Part shown: one piece after another, positions 27,904 through 36,101 of the stretch
How the letters are laid out: each line of letters begins with the position of its first letter
How positions within the stretch are numbered: position 1 is the first letter of the stretch
Assembly: GCA_963790415.1 (NCBI GenBank)
Contig: CAWBOK010000003.1
Location: forward strand, 806,001-870,000
Reading direction: 5' to 3'
DNA length: 64,000 bases
DNA from: JAJZQZ01 sp963790415
GTDB lineage: Bacteria; Actinomycetota; Thermoleophilia; RBG-16-64-13
Position numbers and translations under genes: made by a program
The notes under the pieces: generated by a model
What the model was told of the DNA's origin: nothing
Seen by the model: the letters and a program-made list of their open reading frames with translations, nothing else
Databases searched by the model: none

Positions 27904-28890
27904 TTACCGCTCGTTCTCGGCGAAACCGCGAGCAACATAGTAGATAGCCCGGTCGAAGAAGGAGTTCACCAGGAAGCTGAGTTCCAGGAGCTGGTAGGCA
28001 TCCACGGGGGTCTCGAAGGCGCCCAAGGTGCGACTGAAGCGCCAGACATGCAATTTGAGCAGCGATATGGAGCTGAGTACTTCGTGCAGGTGGCATCCTT
28101 CCGCCGCCCGCCGAGCTCCCAGTGCCCGGTAGAAGGTGCTCACCTCCTCGGCGGCCGCGTCGCCCCTCATCCACGCGTCGAGACGTGACAGGGCCGTGCG
28201 CGAGGTATCGCGCATCTCCTCGGGATCGAGGTGCCGGTAGCATAGGGTCGTGGGGCTGGTCAGCATCTCGTCGAACCAGGCTTGGGCGATGCTCGCGGAG
28301 TGTTCCTCTATCACCCGGATGGCCGGAGTCGACAACAGAGGGACATCGTGGCCGTGTTGGACCGCCTGGAACGAGTCCTGGATGCGCCACTCGTCGCGGT
28401 GGAGCCCGACGCATGCGTCAATGGCATGCTGGTTCGCGCGGAACGCTAGTGGTGGGAGGCCGTCGAGGGGGAAGTAGTCGACCTGCTCGGCGTCGTCACC
28501 GGCGCGTTCCGCACCTCCGGTCTTGACCACCTCGAAGCTGACGATCAGAAGATCGCCGTAGAAGGCGCTGCGGTAGGAGTCCGCGTGAAGGAGCTTCACC
28601 ACCCTCCCGGTGATGCCCGCTTCTTCCTTCAGCTCGCGGGCGGCCGCTTCGCCGATGGACTCGTCGATCTCGGCGAAGCCCATGGGCAGGCACCACATGC
28701 CCTGGTTGGGCTCCCGGGCTCTTTTCACCAACAGGACTCGGCGGTCGGCGTTCAGCACCACGTTGGCCGCCACCGGTAGGGGGTTGTGGTAGTGCACGTA
28801 GCCGCACGACGCGCAGGTCTCGCGGACGCGTCCGTCGTCTCGACGCGGCTCCACCGGCCCGCCACACTCGGCGCAGAACAGAGCGGTCAC
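27904..28890 (-). CDS. NUDIX hydrolase fused to an RsbRD-like sensor domain
   Basis: The 328 residues start with a zinc ribbon (FCAECGGP ... CASCGYVHYHNP), followed by a NUDIX domain with an intact Nudix box (GFAEIDESIGEAAARELKEE, then AGI). This part resembles NudC/ADP-ribose pyrophosphatase-like NUDIX proteins. The C-terminal ~140 residues (from IRVIEEHSASIAQAWFDEML) look like the RsbRD N-terminal/globin-sensor-like helical domain of stressosome proteins: ...RLDAWM, then LHEVLSSISLLKLHVWRF and AIYYVARGF. Such a fusion is unusual and suggests nucleotide hydrolysis tied to a stress or small-molecule sensor. The GTG at 28890 is chosen because of the upstream GGGAGG; an earlier start at 28938 would add 16 residues. 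Confidence 0.8.
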   Translation of the reverse strand: MTALFCAECGGPVEPRRDDGRVRETCASCGYVHYHNPLPVAANVVLNADRRVLLVKRAREPNQGMWCLPMGFAEIDESIGEAAARELKEEAGITGRVVKLLHADSYRSAFYGDLLIVSFEVVKTGGAERAGDDAEQVDYFPLDGLPPLAFRANQHAIDACVGLHRDEWRIQDSFQAVQHGHDVPLLSTPAIRVIEEHSASIAQAWFDEMLTSPTTLCYRHLDPEEMRDTSRTALSRLDAWMRGDAAAEEVSTFYRALGARRAAEGCHLHEVLSSISLLKLHVWRFSRTLGAFETPVDAYQLLELSFLVNSFFDRAIYYVARGFAENER

Positions 28891-28965
28891 CCCATGTGCC
28901 TCCCGCCGGATCCACGATCGTCCCGTCGACACAACCATATCTCAGGCCACGCCGCGCGTCGACCG

Positions 28966-30921
28966 TCACCCGGCGCGGAAGCCGCCGCCCCCGCCGCCTG
29001 AGGAGAAGCCGCCCCCGCCTCCCGAGGAACTCCTGCTCCCCGAGAAGCTGCTGCGGGAGCTACTGCCGGAGCTGCTCCGGTGGCTCCCTCCACCGGTGAC
29101 GCGCGCACTGCCGAACGCCCCGTGACCGCTGCCCGTGCTCGACGGAGCCGACATCAGGACAGTGGAGAGCTTGTCGAAACCGGCGAAGAGGCCGTCGGAC
29201 ACCGACGAGAGGCTGACCGTCGACAGACTCGAGGCGAGGTCGCCGAGTCCGGCTCCGCCGCCCGCCACACCGGCGGTCCCTCCGGTGGCGTCCGTTTGGG
29301 CCGCCCGACTCGGCGCGGGCGTGTCGTCCTCCGTCTGCTGGAGGTCGGGCGTCCGGCGTGCGTTCGGACCGATCACCGGCTCCAGCCAATCAGGCACCGA
29401 CACCAGGAGTTCGTGGAAGCGAAGCACCCAACGCTTCTCCACTCCGAAGGCGATGGCGTAAGGCAGGTAGCGCTCGAAGGTCTCCTGGGCGACGGCGAGG
29501 TCCTGGAAGCCGGCGAGGTCGTCGAGGTAGTTGCGGAACGCCTCCCAACGGCGCTGCTCCTGAGCGCCCTCACGCGTGCGTTGCGGCATCACCCGGGCGA
29601 AGCCGAACACCACGGCCACGCTCAGGACCGACCCCAGCGCGACGTATCCCCATCCAGCCACCCCGGCCACGGCCAACATCACCGTGAGAACGAACAGCAC
29701 GAACCCGAGCGTGAACGCTCGTCCCTTCCAGTAGCGTCGGGCGGCCTGGGGGCTCTCGGCCATGAGGCCACGCTGCACGACGTCTGCAAACACCGCCTCG
29801 TCGAATTCCATGTTGATCTCCGCCAGGCGTCTCTGCAGCATGGGGAACTTCACCCGTTCGTCGCCACCGGCGAAGAGCCGGTCCGCGACGAACTCGTCGA
29901 GCCCCATGAGACCCTCGATGGACCGGAGCTTGCGGACCTGCCAGGACGAGCGGTCGGTCTGGCTCTGCGGCAATTCCAGATAACCGCGCCGCGCGAGATC
30001 GGCAAGGGTGGCAAAGAGCTCGCGGCTGTCTACGCGCTCGTCTAGCAGGGCTCCCGCGGCGGCCGGGGAGAGGTCCGAGGGGGGCTCGGTCGCGTACTTC
30101 GCGAACACGGCGGCCGGGTCGTCCCGGCCCCGCCGGAACCATACCAGCAGCATACAGAGGAACACTCCGATGGGCAACAGGAAGCCCGCCTTGGGCACAA
30201 CCGCAGCCGCCAACCGGCCGGCGGTCCAGGTGAACCGGACCACGCCCTTGGGGAAGCCCACCGCGATCCAGTACTTGGTGTAGGGAAAGAGGTTCTTCGC
30301 CTCGAATAGCACAGTCGAGGGAGCGGGGCCGGACACGGTGCTCTGCACGTTCAGGCTGGTATCTACCGCCCACTCGAGATCCTTCGTCGGGACGGCGCCC
30401 GGAAGGTGCACCGAGACGCGCACCAGGTCGATGGGAACCGGGGTGTCGGCGTCGAAGACGTGCCACGCGAGCTCGTCCGCCTCGTCGTAGTAGGCCACCG
30501 CCCCCTTGGCGAGGTAGCGGATGGTCCAGGTCTCGCTGGTGTCGGCGAGGTTGAAGGCCAACTGCACGACCAGATCGCCGCCCTCGGTGAAGACGTCGTA
30601 GCTGCCCGGCTCGGTCCCCCGGGGGAGAGGCTTCCCGTCTTGCAGCACCTGGACATCTTCGATACCTTCCAGAGCATCGGTGGGAATCACCCGGGCTACG
30701 TAGCTGAAAGAGCCTTCGAAGGTGAAGGTCACGTCCTCCGAGACCTGCACGTCTCCCGATTCCTGCACGTCTAGGGCGACGTCCATGGCGTTGATGCGCC
30801 AGGTCTTGGCGTCCGCCGACGGCGCCCAGGCAAGGAGCGCGACGGCCGCTACGAGGAGCATCGCGGCGAGGGCGGCGAACACCCGGCCGTGTATCGTGAA
30901 GGCTGGGCCCCGGGCGGTCAA
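28966..30921 (-). CDS. DUF2207 membrane protein with Gly/Ser-rich tail
   Basis: The 651 residues have an N-terminal signal/anchor (VFAALAAMLLVAAVALLAWA), an extracellular beta-rich DUF2207 domain (WRINAMDVALDVQESGDV; YDVFTEGGDLVVQL), a membrane helix near residue 250, a cytoplasmic helical region, two more helices near 410-450, and a long C-terminal low-complexity tail of Ser and Gly. This is the normal DUF2207 plan; the function is unknown. It begins with TTG at 30921, overlapping the TGA of the EamA gene (TTGA), so it is likely coupled to that exporter. Confidence 0.87.
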   Translation of the reverse strand: MTARGPAFTIHGRVFAALAAMLLVAAVALLAWAPSADAKTWRINAMDVALDVQESGDVQVSEDVTFTFEGSFSYVARVIPTDALEGIEDVQVLQDGKPLPRGTEPGSYDVFTEGGDLVVQLAFNLADTSETWTIRYLAKGAVAYYDEADELAWHVFDADTPVPIDLVRVSVHLPGAVPTKDLEWAVDTSLNVQSTVSGPAPSTVLFEAKNLFPYTKYWIAVGFPKGVVRFTWTAGRLAAAVVPKAGFLLPIGVFLCMLLVWFRRGRDDPAAVFAKYATEPPSDLSPAAAGALLDERVDSRELFATLADLARRGYLELPQSQTDRSSWQVRKLRSIEGLMGLDEFVADRLFAGGDERVKFPMLQRRLAEINMEFDEAVFADVVQRGLMAESPQAARRYWKGRAFTLGFVLFVLTVMLAVAGVAGWGYVALGSVLSVAVVFGFARVMPQRTREGAQEQRRWEAFRNYLDDLAGFQDLAVAQETFERYLPYAIAFGVEKRWVLRFHELLVSVPDWLEPVIGPNARRTPDLQQTEDDTPAPSRAAQTDATGGTAGVAGGGAGLGDLASSLSTVSLSSVSDGLFAGFDKLSTVLMSAPSSTGSGHGAFGSARVTGGGSHRSSSGSSSRSSFSGSRSSSGGGGGFSSGGGGGGFRAG

Positions 30922-31736
30922 GGGGCGCGACCGCTCGTCCAGCCCGCGCCCCCCGCGGCTACAGCCACGGCTGCGATGGCCACGACCTCGGCCGAGTTCA
31001 GCCGTTGCGACAGCAGCACGAATCCCACCATGGCGGCGATGGCGGGTTCGATGCTGAGGAGCACCCCGTAGGTGGAGGCCGGCACCCGCCGGAGCGCCAG
31101 CAGCTCGAGGTGATACGGGAGTGCCGACGAGAGCAGCGCCACCAGGACACCCAGGGCGAGGTATCTACCGTGGCCCTCGATCACCACCCCGCTTACGAGG
31201 AGGAGCGGGGTCAGGAGCAGGGCGGACCCTACCAGCATCTGGATGGTAACGCCGAGCGGGTCCAGGTGGGTCACCGCCCGTTTGGCCAGGAGCAGGAAGG
31301 CCCCCCAGCACGCGGCCGCCGCGAACGCGAAGGCCAAGCCCACGGGTTCCGCGGTGCCGGAGGGACCGGCGAGCAGCGCCACCCCGCACCCGGCCAGGAC
31401 GATCCACACCCAGTCGAGGAGTCTTCGCGACCCCAGGACGGCCACCGCCAACGGTCCGAGGAACTCGATCGTCACTACAATGCCGAGTGGCACTCGGCTG
31501 ATCGCCTGGTAGAAGAAGAAGTTCATCCCGAGGAGTGCGAACGTGAGTGCGAGAAGGCCGGTGCGCTGCCCTCGGGCGGGGAAGCGGAGAGATCGCGGTC
31601 GCACGGCGATGAGCATGAGCGCCGCCAGGGCGGTCCGCAACCATAGCGCTTCCACCACCCCCACAGATTCGATGACCCGCACCCCGAGGGCGGACCCGAC
31701 CTGGAAGAGCAGCCCGACCGAGATCACAATCATCAC
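30918..31736 (-). CDS. EamA/RhtA-family drug/metabolite exporter
   Basis: Ten membrane helices in about 272 residues form two EamA repeats: MIVISVGLLFQVGSALGVR at the start, GMNFFFYQAISRVPLG and VAVLGSRRL in the first half, CWGAFLLLAKRAV and YGVLLSIEPAIAAMVG in the second. The last pair matches the RhtA-like homoserine/threonine/aromatic exporters, where S-x-E-P-x-x-A is conserved. The GTG at 31736 or the adjacent ATG at 31733 begins directly at helix 1. Upstream in-frame sequence has no start that looks like a protein. It is cotranscribed with the DUF2207 gene through a four-base overlap. Confidence 0.85.
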   Translation of the reverse strand: MMIVISVGLLFQVGSALGVRVIESVGVVEALWLRTALAALMLIAVRPRSLRFPARGQRTGLLALTFALLGMNFFFYQAISRVPLGIVVTIEFLGPLAVAVLGSRRLLDWVWIVLAGCGVALLAGPSGTAEPVGLAFAFAAAACWGAFLLLAKRAVTHLDPLGVTIQMLVGSALLLTPLLLVSGVVIEGHGRYLALGVLVALLSSALPYHLELLALRRVPASTYGVLLSIEPAIAAMVGFVLLSQRLNSAEVVAIAAVAVAAGGAGWTSGRAP

Positions 31737-31836
31737 GGCGGCGCCCGCGCCCCGGCGAGGCGCGGTGATGTGCTTGACTGCGGCGGTGCCTATGCCGGCC
31801 TGCGCCGGGGGGTCGATGCGGATGATCCGGCCTGCC

Positions 31837-32013
31837 CTAGGAAATGGGGATTCGGGGCTCGCGGTGGGTCGATGGCTCAGGATACCGGTCGCGGGGCCGG
31901 GGTGCCATAGGGCGGCCGGGGCCACGGATCTGCGGGATCTCGATTGGGATCGACAGCCTGTTGGGCAGGCCCGCGTCCCGTTGGGTCCTGAAGCGCCACA
32001 ACGACTTGTCCAT
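31837..32013 (-). CDS. Small ORF (58 aa), doubtful
   Basis: An ATG at 32013 follows GGAGGCGGAG at a plausible spacing and opens a 58-residue frame (MDKSLWRFRTQRDAG...) rich in Arg and Pro. It ends 100 bases before the EamA start, on the same strand. It could be a short leader gene, or the displaced true N-terminus of the exporter if an indel lies between. No family is recognised. The remaining gap of about 370 bases up to the Ada-like gene shows nothing else. Confidence 0.25.
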   Translation of the reverse strand: MDKSLWRFRTQRDAGLPNRLSIPIEIPQIRGPGRPMAPRPRDRYPEPSTHREPRIPIS

Positions 32014-32103
32014 TTGTACTCCGCCTCCGCTTCCCAGGCGTGCTTGGATTCCCCCCACATTCTTCGGTGGAACACGTCGGCCGCGACCGCTACAGTGGGG
32101 GTC

Positions 32104-33219
32104 ATGGAATGTGAACCCCCACAGATCGCCCGGGAGGACATGTTGCGCGCTCTCGCGGCTCGCGACGCTTCCTACGACGGGCTCTTCTTCGCCGCGGTAA
32201 CGACCACCGGCATCTTCTGCCGGCCCTCGTGTCCCGCGCGAAACCCCAAGCCCGAGAACGTCGAGTTCTACCGCACTGCGCGTGAGGCGCTCTTCGCGGG
32301 GTTCCGGCCTTGCCGCCGCTGCCATCCGCTGGAGGAACCGGGGCGCGCGCCGGAGTGGGTGTCCCGCCTGATCGCACGCGTGGAAGCGCACCCGACCGAG
32401 AGGATCCGGGACTCCGAGCTACGGACCGAAGGCCTCGACCCCGCAGCCGTCCGCCGCTACTTCCAGAAGATGTACGGCATGACCTTCCAGGCGTACTCGC
32501 GCTCTCGTCGGCTGGGGAATGCCTTCCAGGCGATCAGGACCGGAGCAGGAATCGACGAGGTGGTGTTCCGCCACGGCTGGGAGTCGCACTCCGGTTTCCG
32601 CGAGGCCTTCGGCAAAGCTGCCGGCGCGCCGCCGGGAAAGGTCGCCTCCGCCCCTCCTCCCGGGCCTTCGGGCCGCGTGAGCGTGCCGGCCGACTTCATC
32701 CGCCTGGCCTGGCTCGAGACCGCCCTCGGCCCCATGGTCGTGGGCGCCACCGCCGACGCGGTCTGCCTTTTGGAGTTCACCGACCGCCGCATGCTGGAGG
32801 CGCAGTTCGAAACGCTCAAGAAGCGCTACCGTCTGCCTCTTTTCGCGGGGGAGAGCCGACTCATCGACCTGGTGCGCCGTCAGCTGGCCGAGTATCTCGC
32901 CGGGGAACGAACGAGCTTCGACATTCCCCTGGACTATCCGGGGAGCGACTTCCAGCGCCGGGTCTGGGATGGACTGCGACGCATCCCCTACGGCGAGACC
33001 CGCACCTATTCCGAGCTGGCCCGGGAACTGGGTGTGCCCACGGCCGCCCGCGCGGTCGGCCGTGCTAATGGGCTCAACCGTATCTCCATCCTCGTCCCCT
33101 GCCACCGGGTGATCGCTGCGGACGGCGGCTTGGGCGGCTATGGCGGAGGGCTCTGGCGCAAGCTGCGGCTACTTGAGACCGAAGGGGCGGCAGTGGTCGG
33201 GGGATATCGGGGTCTGTGA
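32104..33219 (+). CDS. ada: Ada-type bifunctional DNA alkylation-repair protein
   Basis: The 371 residues have the three Ada modules. The N-terminal metal-binding methyl-acceptor domain carries four cysteines at 39, 43, 70 and 73 (GIFCRPSCPARNPKP; FRPCRRCHP). An AraC-type helix-turn-helix region follows (VRRYFQKMYGMTFQAYSR). The C-terminal O6-alkylguanine-DNA methyltransferase domain has the active-site PCHR (LVPCHRVIAADGGLGGYGGG, Cys333). In E. coli Ada, Cys38 takes a methyl group from phosphotriesters and switches the protein into an activator, while the C-terminal Cys repairs O6-methylguanine. The spacing of the cysteines and the total length are normal. It is divergent from the EamA gene; no AlkB or AlkA is adjacent. 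Confidence 0.95.
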   Translation: MECEPPQIAREDMLRALAARDASYDGLFFAAVTTTGIFCRPSCPARNPKPENVEFYRTAREALFAGFRPCRRCHPLEEPGRAPEWVSRLIARVEAHPTERIRDSELRTEGLDPAAVRRYFQKMYGMTFQAYSRSRRLGNAFQAIRTGAGIDEVVFRHGWESHSGFREAFGKAAGAPPGKVASAPPPGPSGRVSVPADFIRLAWLETALGPMVVGATADAVCLLEFTDRRMLEAQFETLKKRYRLPLFAGESRLIDLVRRQLAEYLAGERTSFDIPLDYPGSDFQRRVWDGLRRIPYGETRTYSELARELGVPTAARAVGRANGLNRISILVPCHRVIAADGGLGGYGGGLWRKLRLLETEGAAVVGGYRGL

Positions 33220-33526
33220 TACGCCGGCGCCGGCCCGGACGAACGCTCCATCGATGTCGCCCAGAGAGCGCACACGACGCGAAGATCGGGAGCGCCGGAT
33301 GCCGTGAAACACGAACTATGAGAAGCTCCTCGAGTCCCATCATATCGGTTCGGTTCGGACGCGCAACCGGATCATCAAGACAGGCGCGTCCATGTGTTAC
33401 TGGCACCCGGACTACGAAGCCGTCAGGGTGGCGGCCATTCGCGGGCACAGCGTGACCCTCTGGCGACGCACGGAGCACAGCGTCGCACCGCACGGATGGG
33501 GGCGAGTCCCCCGGAGGAGGCTATCC
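33220..33526. other. Intergenic stretch without a gene
   Basis: Three hundred bases between the Ada-like gene and the GlsB/YeaQ-like gene show no convincing frame. A small hairpin GGGGG-cgagt-CCCCC sits immediately before the ribosome site (GGAGGAGG) of the next gene, at 33497-33511. Confidence 0.5.
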
Positions 33527-33811
33527 ATGAGCTTGATCAGCACGCTGATTCTCGGCTTTCTAGTGGGTGTTATCGCCCGTGTCATCACGCCCGGTGATTT
33601 CTTCCGGCACTACAGCGGCGTCGTGTCCTGGGGCATCTCTATTCTTGTCGGCCTCGGTGGGGCCTTCATCGGCTTCCTCGTCTTTCACGTCTTGCTCGGC
33701 TGGGGTGACGCCAGCATCTTCAATTGGGGCAGCATCATAGGCTCGATCATCGGCGCCGTGATCCTGCTCATTATCCTGACCTTCGTCCTCAACCGGAGGA
33801 GAAGAGCCTAA
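33527..33811 (+). CDS. GlsB/YeaQ/YmgE-family stress membrane protein
   Basis: The 94-residue protein has three Gly-rich membrane helices. It begins MSLISTLILGFLVGVIAR followed by VITPGD, contains ILVGLGGAFIGFLVF, and ends with GSIIGSIIGAVILLIILT and a basic cap RRRRA. These match the transglycosylase-associated/GlsB family of small stress-induced membrane proteins with unknown mechanism. The start has an excellent ribosome site. A perfect terminator follows within four bases of the stop codon. Confidence 0.87.
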   Translation: MSLISTLILGFLVGVIARVITPGDFFRHYSGVVSWGISILVGLGGAFIGFLVFHVLLGWGDASIFNWGSIIGSIIGAVILLIILTFVLNRRRRA

Positions 33812-33814
33812 GCT

Positions 33815-33845
33815 GCGATGGGGCGCCTGTCGGGCGCCCCATCGC
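33815..33845. terminator. Perfect 13-bp hairpin terminator
   Basis: GCGATGGGGCGCC (33815-33827) and GGCGCCCCATCGC (33833-33845) pair perfectly around a five-base loop, just past the stop of the small membrane gene and downstream of the convergent protease gene. It can end transcription from both sides. Confidence 0.8.
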
Positions 33846-33905
33846 GCTGGGCCGGAAGTCGTCGAAATCGCATGACCGACGCCGGTCCGGCCTGCCGCCG
33901 CGACG

Positions 33906-35157
33906 TCACTGCGTCGGCGGCGACCTCCGCGCCGTGAGAGCGGCGACGCGCTCGACCAGCGGCGGATGGGAGTAGTGCAGGAGCACGTAGAACGGATCCG
34001 GCGTCAGGTTGGTGAGGGTGCTCCTCGCCAGGGTGACGAGGGCCGTCACCATCGCTTCCGGGTCGCGCGTCGTGGCCGCCGCGAAGGCGTCGGCCTGGCG
34101 CTCGTGCCGGCGCGAGAGGGCAAGTAGTCCCACCGAGAGCGCCGTTTCCACCGCTGTCAGCAAGAGAGCCGAAGAATACCAGCCCCGCGTAGACAGAAGG
34201 CTCCTCCACACCGAACGCGGCGAAGAGCCCCTCCCGGGTCAGGAACTGGGAGAGCAGGTAGAAGAGCACTCCCATGTGCACCACCGACAGGACCAGGCCC
34301 TGCAGAACGTGCCGCTTCTTGTAGTGGCCCACCTCGTGGGCGATCACGGCCACCAACTCCCGCGTGCCGTGCTGCGCGATCAGGGTGTCGAAGAGGGCTA
34401 TACGCTTGTTCCGGCCGAAACCGGTGAAGAAGGCGTTGGCTTTCGTGGAGCGGCGGGAGCCGTCCATGACCATGACGGAGCGCACGGGGAACTCCACCGA
34501 GGCCGCATAGTCGGAGATCGCCGTACGCAACTCCCCATCTTCCAGCGGGGTGAAGCGATTGAAGAGCGGCATGATCCAGGTGGGTACCACGAACTCCAGC
34601 GCCACGGAGAAGGCCACCACGACCGCCCACGCGTAGACCCAGGCGAGAGCTCCGGCGTACGCAAAGAACGCGATCACCACCGCCAGTGCCGGCGCGCCCA
34701 GCACGACCGCGAGGAGTAACCCCTTGACCATATCGGCCAGGAACGTTCGCACCGTGGTCCGGTTGAACCCGTACCTTGCCTCGACCACGAACGTGCCGTA
34801 GACCACGAAGGGCAGGTCGATGAGGCCGCGGGCTGCGCCCAGTACGGCCACGAAGACCAGGCCTTGCGTGACCGGGCCGCCCGCCATCCCCGACACCCAA
34901 CCGGCCAGCCAGGCGAAGCCCCCGAAGCCCCAGAAGGCCAGCAAGGCCGCCAGATCTACCAACTGCGACACCCTGCCCAGCCGGGTGCGCTCCCGCGTGT
35001 AGCGCTGGGAGCGGCGGTAGGTATCCGGTTCGTACACCGTCTCGAAGCCGGGCGGAGGCTCTTCGCGTAGGGCGCGCAGGTTACGTATCTCGGCGACCCG
35101 ATCGACGGCGTAGTCGGCCACCAGGGCCACGGCGATGATGACGGCGTAGGCGTTCAT
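33906..35157 (-). CDS. M48-family metalloprotease (CAAX-protease-1/HtpX-like), frameshifted near 34170
   Basis: The first ~325 residues read in one frame, with several membrane helices, the TKANAFFTGFGRNKRIALFD segment and the zinc site ELVAVIAHEVGHYKKRHVL (HExxH). After VYAGLVFF the frame is lost. One base fewer near 34170 restores SALLLTAVETALS, RRHERQADAFAAA (third zinc ligand region, ExxxD) and DPFYVLLHYSHPPLVERV, as in Ste24/CAAX prenyl protease 1-type M48 enzymes. They are integral membrane proteases of the cytoplasmic membrane. Both parts are well preserved, so an assembly indel is likely. It is convergent with the small membrane gene across the terminator. Confidence 0.87.
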
Positions 35158-35248
35158 GTGAGAAGTATGCCCCGGATCGCCTCTCGGCGCGTCTGTTGCG
35201 CGGGGGCCGCCGACGCCGCGTTCGACAGAGCGTCGGTGGCGACGCGTG

Positions 35249-35668
35249 TCAGAGCCGCAGGTCTCTCGGGTCTACGCGCACGAGCCCGGGGATGCGGTCG
35301 AACCCTCGGTCGGTGCTGACGATCTGGGAGAGGCCGTGTCGCCGGGCGACGGCTCCGTGCAGGAGGTCGCGGGAGGAGACCCCTGAGTCTGGCGGGATGC
35401 GGTCGCCGAGCGCGCGGGCTTCGTGGAGGTCCTCGATCTCAATGGGCAGCACCGACCGAGTGCCGGCCAGCACAGCCTCGAATACGGCGCTCAGGTCGTC
35501 GGTCCGCCTGATGCTTCGGTAGCGATGGAGTATTTCTTGCAGGGTCTCGACGCTGGTGACCAGGGACACCCGGCCTGCGGCCCCGGCGCTCAGCAGCGCA
35601 GCGCAGGGCTCCTTGAACGGACTCGGGGAGCCGCAGGCGTATATGAAGACTGAGGTGTCGACGTACAT
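35249..35668 (-). CDS. PIN-domain toxin (VapC-like)
   Basis: The 139-residue PIN domain opens with MYVDTSVFIYACGSPSPF, the first acidic residue being Asp4. The second acidic position falls in TSVETLQEILHRY, and the last ones in SSRDLLHGAVARRHG and VSTDRGFDRIP. These are the four-residue Mg2+ site of VapC RNases. The likely antitoxin lies just upstream on the same strand (35750-36001), but the pair is separated by 81 bases containing a palindromic repeat element instead of overlapping. Confidence 0.85.
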   Translation of the reverse strand: MYVDTSVFIYACGSPSPFKEPCAALLSAGAAGRVSLVTSVETLQEILHRYRSIRRTDDLSAVFEAVLAGTRSVLPIEIEDLHEARALGDRIPPDSGVSSRDLLHGAVARRHGLSQIVSTDRGFDRIPGLVRVDPRDLRL

Positions 35669-35680
35669 CAGCCGCCGGCA

Positions 35681-35749
35681 GGCTGCTGAAAAGTGACGCT
35701 TCGCCGCCAGTGCGTTCGTGGGGCCACGGCTTCGGCTTTCAGCAGCCTC
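35681..35749. repeat. Inverted-repeat element, short copy, between antitoxin and toxin genes
   Basis: AGGCTGCTGAAA (35681-35692) and TTTCAGCAGCCT (35738-35749) form perfect 12-base ends. The middle (gacgcttcgccgccagtgcg and what follows) matches the outer parts of the longer copy at 10455-10616, with the core of about 90 bases missing. The right end abuts the stop codon of the antitoxin gene. Confidence 0.8.
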
Positions 35750-36001
35750 TTAGCCAAGGTCGTATGTCTCGTCCAGGAGACGGGCGAGTTCCTCCGGATC
35801 GGCGGGGACCGGCGCCTCGAGCGCCGTGGCTCGGGCGATGGCGGCCAACCGCCAACCCGCCTCGTCCTCGTCCAAGATTCGGGCGATAGACTCCCGCACG
35901 AGGGCGGCCACGGTGGTATGTTGCGCGGTCGCTCGCTGTTCGAGGCGCCGAAGTGCGAGGCTGTCGACTCGGAGTTCCAATCTGGCGTCCAGTGTACCCA
36001 C
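35750..36001 (-). CDS. Ribbon-helix-helix antitoxin (VapB-like)
   Basis: The 83 residues start at a GTG preceded by AGGAGC. The first half fits a ribbon-helix-helix fold: RLELRVDSLALRRLEQRA as strand and helix 1, then TVAALVRESIARIL as helix 2. The acidic C-terminal half (DEDEAGWRLAAIARATAL; PEELARLLDETYDLG) would wrap the toxin. It is paired with the PIN-domain gene downstream. By analogy it should repress its own promoter and neutralise the toxin. Confidence 0.75.
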   Translation of the reverse strand: MGTLDARLELRVDSLALRRLEQRATAQHTTVAALVRESIARILDEDEAGWRLAAIARATALEAPVPADPEELARLLDETYDLG

Positions 36002-36101
36002 GGACCGTGCTCCTGTCCGTACAACTTTGGTAGGACACTGTCATGGTAGCACGCTACGAGTGTCCACCGCGCATACAGGTATCACTGGGGCCCGCGGACC
36101 T

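Noticed and set aside
28966..29110. Gly/Ser-rich C-terminus of the DUF2207 protein as a separate antifreeze or silk-like gene
   Set aside because: It continues the DUF2207 frame; such tails are normal in this family.
31837..32141. Upstream extension of the EamA exporter by about 135 codons
   Set aside because: The added sequence has no membrane or domain character; the protein starts normally at helix 1 near 31736.
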